Source of the DNA: Streptomyces sp. NRRL S-350
Lineage (GTDB): Bacteria > Actinomycetota > Actinomycetes > Streptomycetales > Streptomycetaceae
Direction of reading: 5' to 3'
DNA length: 48,447 nt
Assembly: GCF_000719705.1 (NCBI RefSeq)
Contig: NZ_JOHO01000051.1
Location: 1-48,447 of the forward strand
Part shown: one piece after another, positions 14,313 to 20,872 of the stretch
How positions within the stretch are numbered: the first letter of the stretch is position 1
Layout: every line of letters begins with the position of its first letter
The notes under the pieces: generated by a model
Databases searched by the model: none
Told to the model about the DNA's origin: nothing
The model's input: the letters and a program-made list of their open reading frames with translations, nothing else
Position numbers and translations under genes: made by a program

Positions 14313-14379
14313 CGCCCTGGCCCGTCTGCTCTGGTGGGCGGGCTTCTCCCTCGTGCTCCTCGCCGCTCTCAGGAAGTGA
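14302..14379 (+). CDS. 25-residue single-span membrane peptide
   Basis: ATG at 14302 lies inside the end of the previous gene (11-base overlap) and codes for MTTDALARLLWWAGFSLVLL followed by AALRK and a TGA. The peptide is one hydrophobic helix with a short polar start and a basic end, like a small membrane microprotein. It fills most of the gap before the Nudix gene, which starts 10 bases later. Expression is inferred from overlap and composition only; it could be a chance frame. Confidence 0.45.
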   Translation: MTTDALARLLWWAGFSLVLLAALRK

Positions 14380-14389
14380 ACCCCCCGCC

Positions 14390-14857
14390 ATGCGCGACCC
14401 CCGCCTCCTCGCCAAGCCGCCGGTGTGCCGGCTCGGCTGCCTCGTCCTCGTGCGCAACCGGCGCGGGGACGTCCTGCTCGTCGACCCGGACTACATGGAC
14501 GGCCTCATCCTGCCCGGCGGCGCGGCCAAGCCCAACGAGCCGCCGAACCTGGCCGCCGCCCGGCACCTGCACGCCGAGACCGGCCTGCACCTGCGCCTGA
14601 CCGACGTCGTCGCGGTCGACTTCACCCCCGCCGACCGCCACCTGGAGCGCCTGAACCTGGTCTTCGACGGCGGCACCGTCCGCGACGACACCCCCCTCAC
14701 CGTGCCCCCGCAGCAGCGCAGCGGCCTGCTCGGCGCCCGCTTCGTGCCGGTGCGCGACCTGCCCGACACCATGGCCCCCTCCCAGTGCGCGCGCGTCACC
14801 GAAGCCCTCGCCAACCGCACCCTGCCCGTCCTCCTGCACGGCCAGCGCATCGACTGA
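14390..14857 (+). CDS. Nudix-fold protein with degenerate Nudix box
   Basis: A 155-residue protein with the Nudix layout. The box is GGAAKPNE-x7-RHLHAETGL (residues 43-66): the glycine, first Glu (E50), Arg (R58), last Glu (E63) and Gly are in register, but two of the metal-binding glutamates of REUXEE are His59 and Ala62. A functional Nudix hydrolase usually needs these for Mg binding, so it may be a binding protein, use altered chemistry or be inactive. The start (ATG after CCGCC) is supported by the first strand. It ends the small-gene cluster. Confidence 0.8.
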   Translation: MRDPRLLAKPPVCRLGCLVLVRNRRGDVLLVDPDYMDGLILPGGAAKPNEPPNLAAARHLHAETGLHLRLTDVVAVDFTPADRHLERLNLVFDGGTVRDDTPLTVPPQQRSGLLGARFVPVRDLPDTMAPSQCARVTEALANRTLPVLLHGQRID

Positions 14858-14897
14858 CCCGGCGCACCGACCGGCCCCGAGGATCCGCCCCGCCCCT

Positions 14898-14927
14898 CGA
14901 CGGATAGCTCTCACTGAGAGCTAAAAT
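14898..14927 (+). promoter_or_regulatory. promoter and 19-bp operator of the marR-ABC operon
   Basis: TAGCTCTCA-C-TGAGAGCTA (14905-14923) is a perfect palindrome. A -10 element TAAAAT (14922-14927) overlaps its right end, with TCGACG (14898-14903) 18 bases upstream as a weak -35. The ATG at 14935 comes 7 bases after the -10, so the transcript is probably leaderless. A MarR dimer bound here would block RNA polymerase. Confidence 0.7.
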
Positions 14928-14934
14928 GGGGGGT

Positions 14935-15390
14935 ATGGCCACCACCGAGCCGGCCGACGAACTCTCCACCCTCCTCGTCGCGATCCAGCGCCTGGTCCGC
15001 CGCCGCCTGCGCCACGGCCTGGAGCAGCCGCCGCTGCGCGGCGCCCAGGTCGAACTGCTGCGCCTGGTCGCCGACCGGCCCGGGCTGCGGGTCTCGGAGG
15101 CCGCCGGGGAGCTGTGCCTGGCCGGGAACTCGGTCTCCACCCTCGTCAACCAGCTCGCCGCCCAGGGCCTGCTGCGCCGCGAGGCGGACCCCGCCGACCG
15201 CCGCGCCGCCCTGCTGTACGCGACGGACGCGGCCGTCGAGCGGATCGGCACCTGGCGCCGCCGGCGCCTGGAGCTGATGGAGGACCTGGTCCGGGCCCTG
15301 CCGGGGCAGGAGCGGCAGGCCCTGGCCCAGGCGCTGCCCGCGCTGCGTTCCCTCGCGCAGGGCCTGCGCGACCTGCCCGAGGAGGAGTGA
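14935..15390 (+). CDS. MarR-family transcriptional regulator
   Basis: A 151-residue winged-helix regulator: recognition region RVSEAAGELCLAGNSVSTLVN and wing GLLRREADPADRRAALL, with helices at both ends for dimerisation. I prefer the ATG at 14935, because the -10 element ends only 7 bases before it and transcription would begin at or next to it; an ATG at 14926 overlaps the -10. Its stop overlaps the ATPase start (TGATG). It is expected to repress its own operon and to release when a drug-like ligand binds. Confidence 0.9.
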   Translation: MATTEPADELSTLLVAIQRLVRRRLRHGLEQPPLRGAQVELLRLVADRPGLRVSEAAGELCLAGNSVSTLVNQLAAQGLLRREADPADRRAALLYATDAAVERIGTWRRRRLELMEDLVRALPGQERQALAQALPALRSLAQGLRDLPEEE

Positions 15391-16277
15391 TGGACGACAC
15401 CGGCGACGGCCAGGCCGTGGTGTGCCGCGGCCTGGAGTACACCTTCGGCCACGGCCACGGCCACGGCCACGGCCACGGCCGTGGCAAGGGCAAGGGCCGT
15501 CCGACGCGGGCCGTCGACGGCATCGACCTGACGGTGCGCACCGGCGAGGTGTTCGGCCTGCTCGGCCCCAACGGCGCGGGCAAGACCACCACGATCCGCG
15601 CGATCACCACCCTGCTGCCGGTGGGCGCCGGCATGGTGCGCGTCTTCGGCCACGACGCGGCGCGCCGCCCCATGCAGGTGCGCCGGCTGCTCGGCTACGT
15701 GCCCCAGCAGCTGTCCGCCGACTCCGGGTTGACCGGGCGCGAGAACGTCGCCCTGTTCGCCCGCGTCTTCGACGTCCCCCGCGCCGAACGCGCCGAACGC
15801 GTCGCCCAGGCACTGGCCGCCGTCGACCTCACGCAGGCCGCCGAGCGGATGGCCGCCACCTACTCCGGCGGCATGGTGCGCCGCCTCGAACTCGCCCAGG
15901 CCCTGGTCAGCGCCCCGCGCCTGCTGGTGATGGACGAACCCACCATCGGCCTGGACCCGATCGCCCGCACCGGCGTGTGGGAACGCGTGGACGCCGTGCG
16001 CCGCGCCACCGGCATGACCGTCCTGGTCACCACCCACTACATGGACGAAGCCGACCGCCACTGCGACCGCATCGCCCTCATGGACCGCGGCCGCATCCGC
16101 GCGCTGGGCACCCCCGCCGAACTCAAGGACCGCGTGCGCCGGGAGGACCCCCGCCAGGAGCGCCCCACCCTGGACGACGTGTTCCGCCACTTCGCCGGCC
16201 GCGACCTGGCCGACGCCACGGAAGGAGACTTCGGCGATGTCCGCCGTACCCGCCGCACCGCAGGCCGCGTCGGCTGA
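15390..16277 (+). CDS. ABC transporter ATP-binding protein with His-Gly insert
   Basis: ATPase subunit of a DrrA-like exporter, 295 residues. Walker A GPNGAGKTT (59-67), Q-loop VPQQ, signature YSGGM in place of LSGGQ, Walker B LLVMDEPTIGLDP, and switch His in VTTHYMDEAD. Between the first strand and the core sits HGHGHGHGHG (21-30) followed by RGKGKG, coded by five GGCCAC repeats (15447-15480). This is an odd insert that could bind metal ions or be only a repeat expansion. It is coupled to MarR upstream and to the permease downstream (41-base overlap). Confidence 0.92.
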   Translation: MDDTGDGQAVVCRGLEYTFGHGHGHGHGHGRGKGKGRPTRAVDGIDLTVRTGEVFGLLGPNGAGKTTTIRAITTLLPVGAGMVRVFGHDAARRPMQVRRLLGYVPQQLSADSGLTGRENVALFARVFDVPRAERAERVAQALAAVDLTQAAERMAATYSGGMVRRLELAQALVSAPRLLVMDEPTIGLDPIARTGVWERVDAVRRATGMTVLVTTHYMDEADRHCDRIALMDRGRIRALGTPAELKDRVRREDPRQERPTLDDVFRHFAGRDLADATEGDFGDVRRTRRTAGRVG

Positions 16278-17100
16278 ACCCCCCGCGGGCGCCCCCGACC
16301 TGTCCCTGCTGCTGGTGCCCCCGCGCGCCCGCACCGGCTGGCGCCTGGTGCCCGCCCGCGTCGGCGCGATGTGCGCGGTCGAACTGCAGAAGCTGCGCCA
16401 CGACCGCACCGAGCTGTACACCCGGGCCGTCCAGCCCGCCCTGTGGCTGCTGATCTTCGGGGAGACCTTCACCCGCCTCAAGGCCATCCCCACCGGCGGC
16501 ATCCCCTACCTGGACTACCTCGCCCCCGGCATCATCGCCCAGTCCGCGATGTTCATCGCGATCTTCTACGGCATCATGATCATCTGGGAGCGGGACTCCG
16601 GCGTCCTCACCAAACTGCTCGTCACCCCCACCCCCCGCGCGGCCCTGGTCACCGGCAAGGCCTTCGCCGCCGGCGTCAAGGCCGTCCTGCAGGCCGCGGT
16701 CGTGGTGCTGATCGCCGCCGTCCTGGGCGTCGCCATGACCTGGAACCCGCTGCGCCTGCTCGGCGTCGTCGTCGCGGTCCTCCTCGGCTCGGCGTTCTTC
16801 TCCTGCCTGTCCATGGCCATCGCCGGGATCGTGCTCACCCGCGACCGCCTGATGGGCATCGGCCAGGCCATCACCATGCCGCTGTTCTTCGGCTCCAACG
16901 CCCTCTACCCCGTCGACCTGATGCCCGGCTGGCTGCAGGCCGTCAGCAAGGCCAACCCGCTCAGCTACCAGGTCGACGCGCTGCGCGGCCTGCTCATCGG
17001 CACCCCCTCCCACCTGCCGCTGGACTTCGCCGTCCTCACCGCCGCCGCCCTGGCGGGCATCGCCGCCGCCTCCGCCCTCCTGGGCCGCCTGGCCCGCTAG
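16237..17100 (+). CDS. ABC-2 type transporter permease
   Basis: A membrane subunit of 287 residues of the ABC-2/DrrB class, with about six hydrophobic spans (for example MFIAIFYGIMIIW, VLQAAVVVLIAAVLGVAM, LLGVVVAVLLGSAFFSCLS, AVLTAAALAGIAAASALLG) and the NPLSYQVDALRGLL motif common to these permeases. With the preceding ATPase it should form an exporter for a small molecule, controlled by the MarR protein at the head of the operon. The ATG at 16237 lies inside the ATPase gene; the first 35 residues are Ala/Pro-rich and a later start is possible. Confidence 0.9.
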   Translation: MSAVPAAPQAASAEPPAGAPDLSLLLVPPRARTGWRLVPARVGAMCAVELQKLRHDRTELYTRAVQPALWLLIFGETFTRLKAIPTGGIPYLDYLAPGIIAQSAMFIAIFYGIMIIWERDSGVLTKLLVTPTPRAALVTGKAFAAGVKAVLQAAVVVLIAAVLGVAMTWNPLRLLGVVVAVLLGSAFFSCLSMAIAGIVLTRDRLMGIGQAITMPLFFGSNALYPVDLMPGWLQAVSKANPLSYQVDALRGLLIGTPSHLPLDFAVLTAAALAGIAAASALLGRLAR

Positions 17101-17165
17101 CCCGTCGCGCGCCTGACGCCCCATCAAAAGATCCGCCGGGTCCGGCCGGTGGGCGCCCGGGGGAT

Positions 17166-17346
17166 CGAAGGAAATTTTCTTCGCAGGCCTGCAACCGTTC
17201 GCCGGGAATCGCGTCTATCCCAGTGAGACGCAGGGAGCCGCGATCGGTCTCCCGGGGCGCAGACGAGTCTGCAGCCGGCTCTCGATCCGTCACCGATCAC
17301 CAGCGCACCGCTGTGGCGTGCCCACAGCCCGGTTCCGGGGGGAACC
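17166..17346 (+). promoter_or_regulatory. structured leader of the wall-anchored protein gene
   Basis: This stretch holds an 18-bp near-palindrome with an A/T core (17166-17183, one mismatched pair), GCAGGCCTGC (17183-17192), GCGTCT-N9-AGACGC (17211-17231), CTGTGG-N5-CCACAG (17311-17327) and GGTTCC-GGGG-GGAACC (17331-17346). The last hairpin touches the ATG and contains the ribosome site. The first is a likely operator; the others suggest RNA-level control. Confidence 0.5.
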
Positions 17347-18618
17347 ATGTCCGCCATCGCCCGTATCCGCCATACCCGTCGGGTCGTCACCGCCGCTGCC
17401 GCCCTGGGGGCAGCGGCCGCCTGCGGATCGGCCGCGGCCGCCCCGGCGGCCTTCGCGGCGCAGCCCGCGCAGCCCTCCCTCACCGTCCGGGCCCCGGCCT
17501 CGGTCGGCGGCGCCGGCGGACCCGTCGCGTTCACCGAGGACATCACCAACCCGGGGCCGGAGAACACCCGTTACGACCTGGAACTGACGACCACCACCGA
17601 GGCCGGAACGCCGCCGCACGCGATCGTCATCGACTACAAGGACCCGGCCGACGGCACGTGGAAGCCGGTGCCGCTGGTCATGACCGACGGCCCCGGGAAC
17701 GTCGTGTACGCCGGGACGGTGACCGGGCTCACCGTCCCGGCCGGCCAGACCCTCACCGTCGACCTGCGGATCGGCGCACCGATGGGCCTGCCCCACGACG
17801 GCGCCTCCAACGGCGGCTTCCGGTCGATCTCCCTGCGCTCCGCGCTCACCACCCCCGCGAGCCACGGCACGGCCCAGGCCGAGGCGACCCGCTCCATCGC
17901 CGTCACCTCGATCACGAGCTCGCTCGCCCACGTGCCCGCCACCGCCGTCGCCGCAGGCGCGCCGATCGAGTTCGACGCCGTCCTCGACAACCCCACGCCC
18001 TCCGACTACACCGACCTCGGCGACGTCCTGTTCGTCGACCGGCACGCGAGCGTCCAGGTGCGGACGGCGGACGGGACCTGGCGCACACTGGCCAAGCTGC
18101 CCGGCACCACCCCCCAGGACCCGAACGGCGTGTACCTCCAGGGCCGCGACTCCAGCCTCCGGGCGGGCGGCCACACCGTCACCCGGGTGCGGATCTCCTA
18201 CGACGCGACGACTCCCGCGGGCGCCACCGCGGTCAGCCCGTGCGTGTTCGTCAACGAGGGCCGGCCGTTCCAGGGGACCACCCGGTGCTCCACCGCGGCG
18301 ACGGTGCAGGTCCTGCCGCCCGCCACGACGACGCCGAAGCCGACCCCGCCCACGTCGCCGCCCGCGGGCACGGCGTCCACCGCCCCGGCCGTCCCCGCCG
18401 TACCGGCCTCCGCCGCCTCCCCGAGCGCCCCGGCCCCGTCCGCCACCGCCGCTTCGCAGGACCCCGCGGCCGGCGCCGCGCAGCCCGCGGCGCCCGCGTC
18501 CGCCCAGCTCGCCGCCACCGGCGCCGACCACACCGCCGGCCTCCTGGGCGCCGGCCTCGCCCTGACGGCGCTGGGAGCCGGCGCCCTGTGGCTGCGCCGC
18601 GCGCTGCGCCGGGCCTGA
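17347..18618 (+). CDS. cell-wall-anchored secreted protein with LAATG sorting signal
   Basis: A 423-residue surface protein. The N-terminal signal peptide has a basic RHTRR start, a hydrophobic Ala-rich core and a site after AAFAA. Two similar beta-rich regions follow (FTEDITNPGP and DAVLDNPTPS begin related Ig-like or DUF11-like strands), then a Pro/Ala/Ser linker of about 90 residues, and at the end LAATG, a hydrophobic span and RRALRR. LAxTG is the motif used by class E sortases of Streptomyces. It should be covalently linked to peptidoglycan; its role on the surface (adhesion or structure) is inferred. The ribosome site GGGGGGA sits in a hairpin directly before the ATG. Confidence 0.87.
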   Translation: MSAIARIRHTRRVVTAAAALGAAAACGSAAAAPAAFAAQPAQPSLTVRAPASVGGAGGPVAFTEDITNPGPENTRYDLELTTTTEAGTPPHAIVIDYKDPADGTWKPVPLVMTDGPGNVVYAGTVTGLTVPAGQTLTVDLRIGAPMGLPHDGASNGGFRSISLRSALTTPASHGTAQAEATRSIAVTSITSSLAHVPATAVAAGAPIEFDAVLDNPTPSDYTDLGDVLFVDRHASVQVRTADGTWRTLAKLPGTTPQDPNGVYLQGRDSSLRAGGHTVTRVRISYDATTPAGATAVSPCVFVNEGRPFQGTTRCSTAATVQVLPPATTTPKPTPPTSPPAGTASTAPAVPAVPASAASPSAPAPSATAASQDPAAGAAQPAAPASAQLAATGADHTAGLLGAGLALTALGAGALWLRRALRRA

Positions 18619-18670
18619 GCACACCGCAGCCCGGGAGGGGGAAACCGCGAGAAGGAGCCCGCGAGAAGGG

Positions 18671-18699
18671 GCCCGCCACCTGCCTTCGGGGTGGCGGGC
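18671..18699 (+). terminator. terminator after the wall-anchored protein gene
   Basis: GCCCGCCACC (18671-18680) pairs exactly with GGTGGCGGGC (18690-18699) around a 9-base loop. The rest of the gap to 18929 holds three 11-bp CCCCGGACCGG-type repeats (about 18748-18779) and GGGTCC-N8-GGACCC (18893-18912), but no gene that I can support. Confidence 0.7.
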
Positions 18700-18944
18700 T
18701 CCGCTGCCGGCGGCCGGCCTGCCGCCCCGCCCGCACCGGGCCACCGGCCCCGGACCGGCCCCGGACCGGCCCCGGACCGCGCCCCCGCCGCGCGCCGGGG
18801 CCCGTGGCGATGCCGCGATCGGTCGTCGGGTGCCGCGCCCGTCCACGCCTGCATTGCAGGGCCACCGGGCCCGGCGGACACTGGAAACAGGAGGGTCCAG
18901 GTGCTCGGACCCGGTGGACCCGTAAGCCGATGCGAGGTTGCAGC

Positions 18945-19277
18945 ATGTCAACTCGCCCGCGGATCGTAGACGTTGACGCCGGCAACGACGCCACCCCTGG
19001 TCCTGGCCACCACGGGACCTCACTGGGAGTCGAGGGTGAGGGCTTCACGCCGGGCGGCGAGGCCCGTTTCGTGGTCACCGGCGCAGGCGGTGGCGGCCGG
19101 CCCTTGGCGCAAGGCAGTGCGGCGGTGAACGAGAAGGGGTTCGCCCAGTGGAGTGCGATGGTCAGGCCCGCACTCGCCTGCGGCGACTCGGTGTTCGCCG
19201 TCGGCACGGACGTGAGTTCCGGTACCAAGACCGAGGAAGCGTCCACCGAGGTGTTCTGCCCCGGAGACCCCGTGTGA
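18945..19277 (+). CDS. small hypothetical protein, IPT/TIG-like strand pattern
   Basis: A 110-residue protein without signal peptide. The pattern SLGVEGEGFTPGGEARFVVT, then AQWSAMVRPALACGDSVFAV, then STEVFCP resembles a single Ig-like (IPT/TIG-type) beta domain, in which GxGFxPG is a hallmark; two cysteines could pair. Start at ATG 18945 with GAGG 8 bases upstream; an ATG at 18930 in the same frame would add five residues. Codon use fits a real gene. The lack of an export signal is odd for this kind of domain. Confidence 0.6.
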   Translation: MSTRPRIVDVDAGNDATPGPGHHGTSLGVEGEGFTPGGEARFVVTGAGGGGRPLAQGSAAVNEKGFAQWSAMVRPALACGDSVFAVGTDVSSGTKTEEASTEVFCPGDPV

Positions 19278-19427
19278 GCTCGCCTCGACGCCCCGCGGGC
19301 GCCCGCGGCGGTGACCCGCGGCGGTGACCGGCGGTGATGACCGGCACGGGGCCGGGGGCCGGGGAAAGAGAAGGCGCGCGCGGAGCCGGGCGCCGGCCGG
19401 CCCCGCGCGCGCAGGGGGAGGGGGGTA

Positions 19428-20189
19428 TCAGGCGGCGGCCCGCTGGTGGGCGCGCACACTGGTGACCAGCTGGTCGCGGATACGGGCCGGGACCTCGGGC
19501 GCGAAACGGGCCAGGTAGTGGTTCAGGTGCGTCTCGTCACCGGTGAGGAACGGCAGGTCGAACACCAGCAGCTTGCGCACCGCCAGCAGCGGCACCGGCG
19601 CCCGCAGCGGACGGAAGGAGCGGTTCCACAGGCCCGGCTCCTCGCACACCGGGTGGAACTGGCCGATCATCAGGCCCTGTTCGACGAACTCGTCCTTGGC
19701 CTTGCGCTGCGCCTCGTCCAGCGCGGTGGAGTCGGCGCGGTCCACGCCGGGCAGCACCAGCAGGACGGTCAGCAGCTCGCGGTCGGACTCCTCGGTCAGC
19801 TCCGCCAGCAACCCGTCGTAGCGGGCGCGCAGTTCGGCCACCAGCGCCGGCAGGTCACTGCCCTCGCCGCCGCCCCCGCCCGCGCCCGTGCCGTCGTCCT
19901 CGGCGACGGCGAGGTGGAACAGGCCGCGGCGCAGCGAGGGCTGGGTGTAGGGGCAGACCGGGCCGCTGCGGCCCAGGTCGGGGTGGGCGGTGGTGAGGAA
20001 GCGGCGGGCCCAGTCGAGGACGTGCGCGGCCTCGGGGTGGGCGGCGGCGTCGCCGGCGTCGATGCGTTCGGCGCTGAACAGGCGCAGGGCACCGCCCCCG
20101 CCCCGGACCCCGGCTGCGGCTGCGGTGGCGTGCGGGTGCGGGTGCGGGTGCGGGTGCGGGTGCGCGGGGGCGGGGGCGGGGGCGGTCAT
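19428..20189 (-). CDS. conserved protein of unknown function with His-Pro repeat N-terminus
   Basis: A 253-residue protein. After an N-terminal repeat of alternating His-Pro (about residues 10-20, coded by GTGCGG repeats at 20130-20164) comes a conserved-looking domain: VLDWARRFLTTAHPDLGRSG, then PVCPYTQPSLRRGLF, and later MIGQFHPVCEEPGLWNRSFR, then PLLAVRKLLVFDLPFL. I recall a family of this type annotated DUF6875, but cannot verify this. The two PVC and HPVC segments with nearby His could be a metal or heme site. Its ATGA overlap with the acetyltransferase gene puts it third in the operon; it probably acts on the product of the decarboxylase pathway. Confidence 0.7.
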   Translation of the reverse strand: MTAPAPAPAHPHPHPHPHPHATAAAAGVRGGGGALRLFSAERIDAGDAAAHPEAAHVLDWARRFLTTAHPDLGRSGPVCPYTQPSLRRGLFHLAVAEDDGTGAGGGGGEGSDLPALVAELRARYDGLLAELTEESDRELLTVLLVLPGVDRADSTALDEAQRKAKDEFVEQGLMIGQFHPVCEEPGLWNRSFRPLRAPVPLLAVRKLLVFDLPFLTGDETHLNHYLARFAPEVPARIRDQLVTSVRAHQRAAA

Positions 20190-20872
20190 CGGGGCCCCCG
20201 CCACACCGGGGCCAGGCGCGGGCCACCGCCGGGCAACGCGATGGCCTCGCCGAAGCGGGTGAAGCCGTGGGTGGCGCACAGGTGGGCGCCGCCCTCGGAG
20301 CTGGTCTCGGCGTAGGCGGCCTGGCCGGCGGCGTCGACCTCCGCCAGGACGGCGTCCAGCATCGCCTCGCCGGCGCCGGCGGTACGGGCCTGGCTCCGCA
20401 CCCCGGCGAACGCGAGGTAGTAGTGGGGGCGGTGGCGCGGGTGGCGGCGCGCCTGCAGGTCGGTGATGGCGGCCAGGCGGCGGGCGCAGTCGCCGTGCTG
20501 CCCGGCGTCGACGGCCTCGGCCAGGGCGCGGGCGGCGGCGCCGTCGTCGCGGCCCGGGTCCTCCCACACGCCCGGGGGCAGGAACAGCAGCGCCCCCAGC
20601 AGCCGCCCGTACGGCGCGTCCTCGTGGGCGACCATGACGCCCTGGTGGGCCAGGCACTGCTCGACGTGGACGCGGAAGAAGGCGGGCAGCACCCGGGCGC
20701 GGTGGTCGGGGTCGGGGAAGGCCCAGAGCATCAGCGCGTCGTCGGCGAAGGCGTCGGCCAGCAGCCGGGCCAGGGCGGGCGCCTCCTCGGGGCGGGCCCG
20801 GCGCACGGCGGTGCGTGCGGCGGGGCGCGGGGCGGTGCCCGCGGCGGCGGACAGGGCGGTGGCGGTGGTCAA
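20186..20872 (-). CDS. GNAT-family N-acetyltransferase
   Basis: A 228-residue protein with the GNAT architecture: VRRARPEEAPALARLLADAF at the start, HYYLAFAGVRSQARTAGAGE as the acetyl-CoA-binding strand-loop (a weak Q/RxxGxG/A match), and AYAETSSEGGAHLCATHGFT, then RFGEAI, as the typical GNAT C-terminal half. The start is TTG in a TTGA overlap with the decarboxylase stop; the only nearby GTG is out of frame. Coupled to a PLP decarboxylase, it may acetylate the amine that enzyme makes. Substrate unproven. Confidence 0.8.
   Translation of the reverse strand: MTTATALSAAAGTAPRPAARTAVRRARPEEAPALARLLADAFADDALMLWAFPDPDHRARVLPAFFRVHVEQCLAHQGVMVAHEDAPYGRLLGALLFLPPGVWEDPGRDDGAAARALAEAVDAGQHGDCARRLAAITDLQARRHPRHRPHYYLAFAGVRSQARTAGAGEAMLDAVLAEVDAAGQAAYAETSSEGGAHLCATHGFTRFGEAIALPGGGPRLAPVWRGPR

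Noticed and set aside
12906..14857. A classical toxin-antitoxin or phage-defence island
   Set aside because: The lower GC and small overlapping genes suggested it, but XRE(DUF5753)/DUF397 pairs are ordinary Streptomyces regulators and no nuclease, kinase or membrane-killing domain is present.
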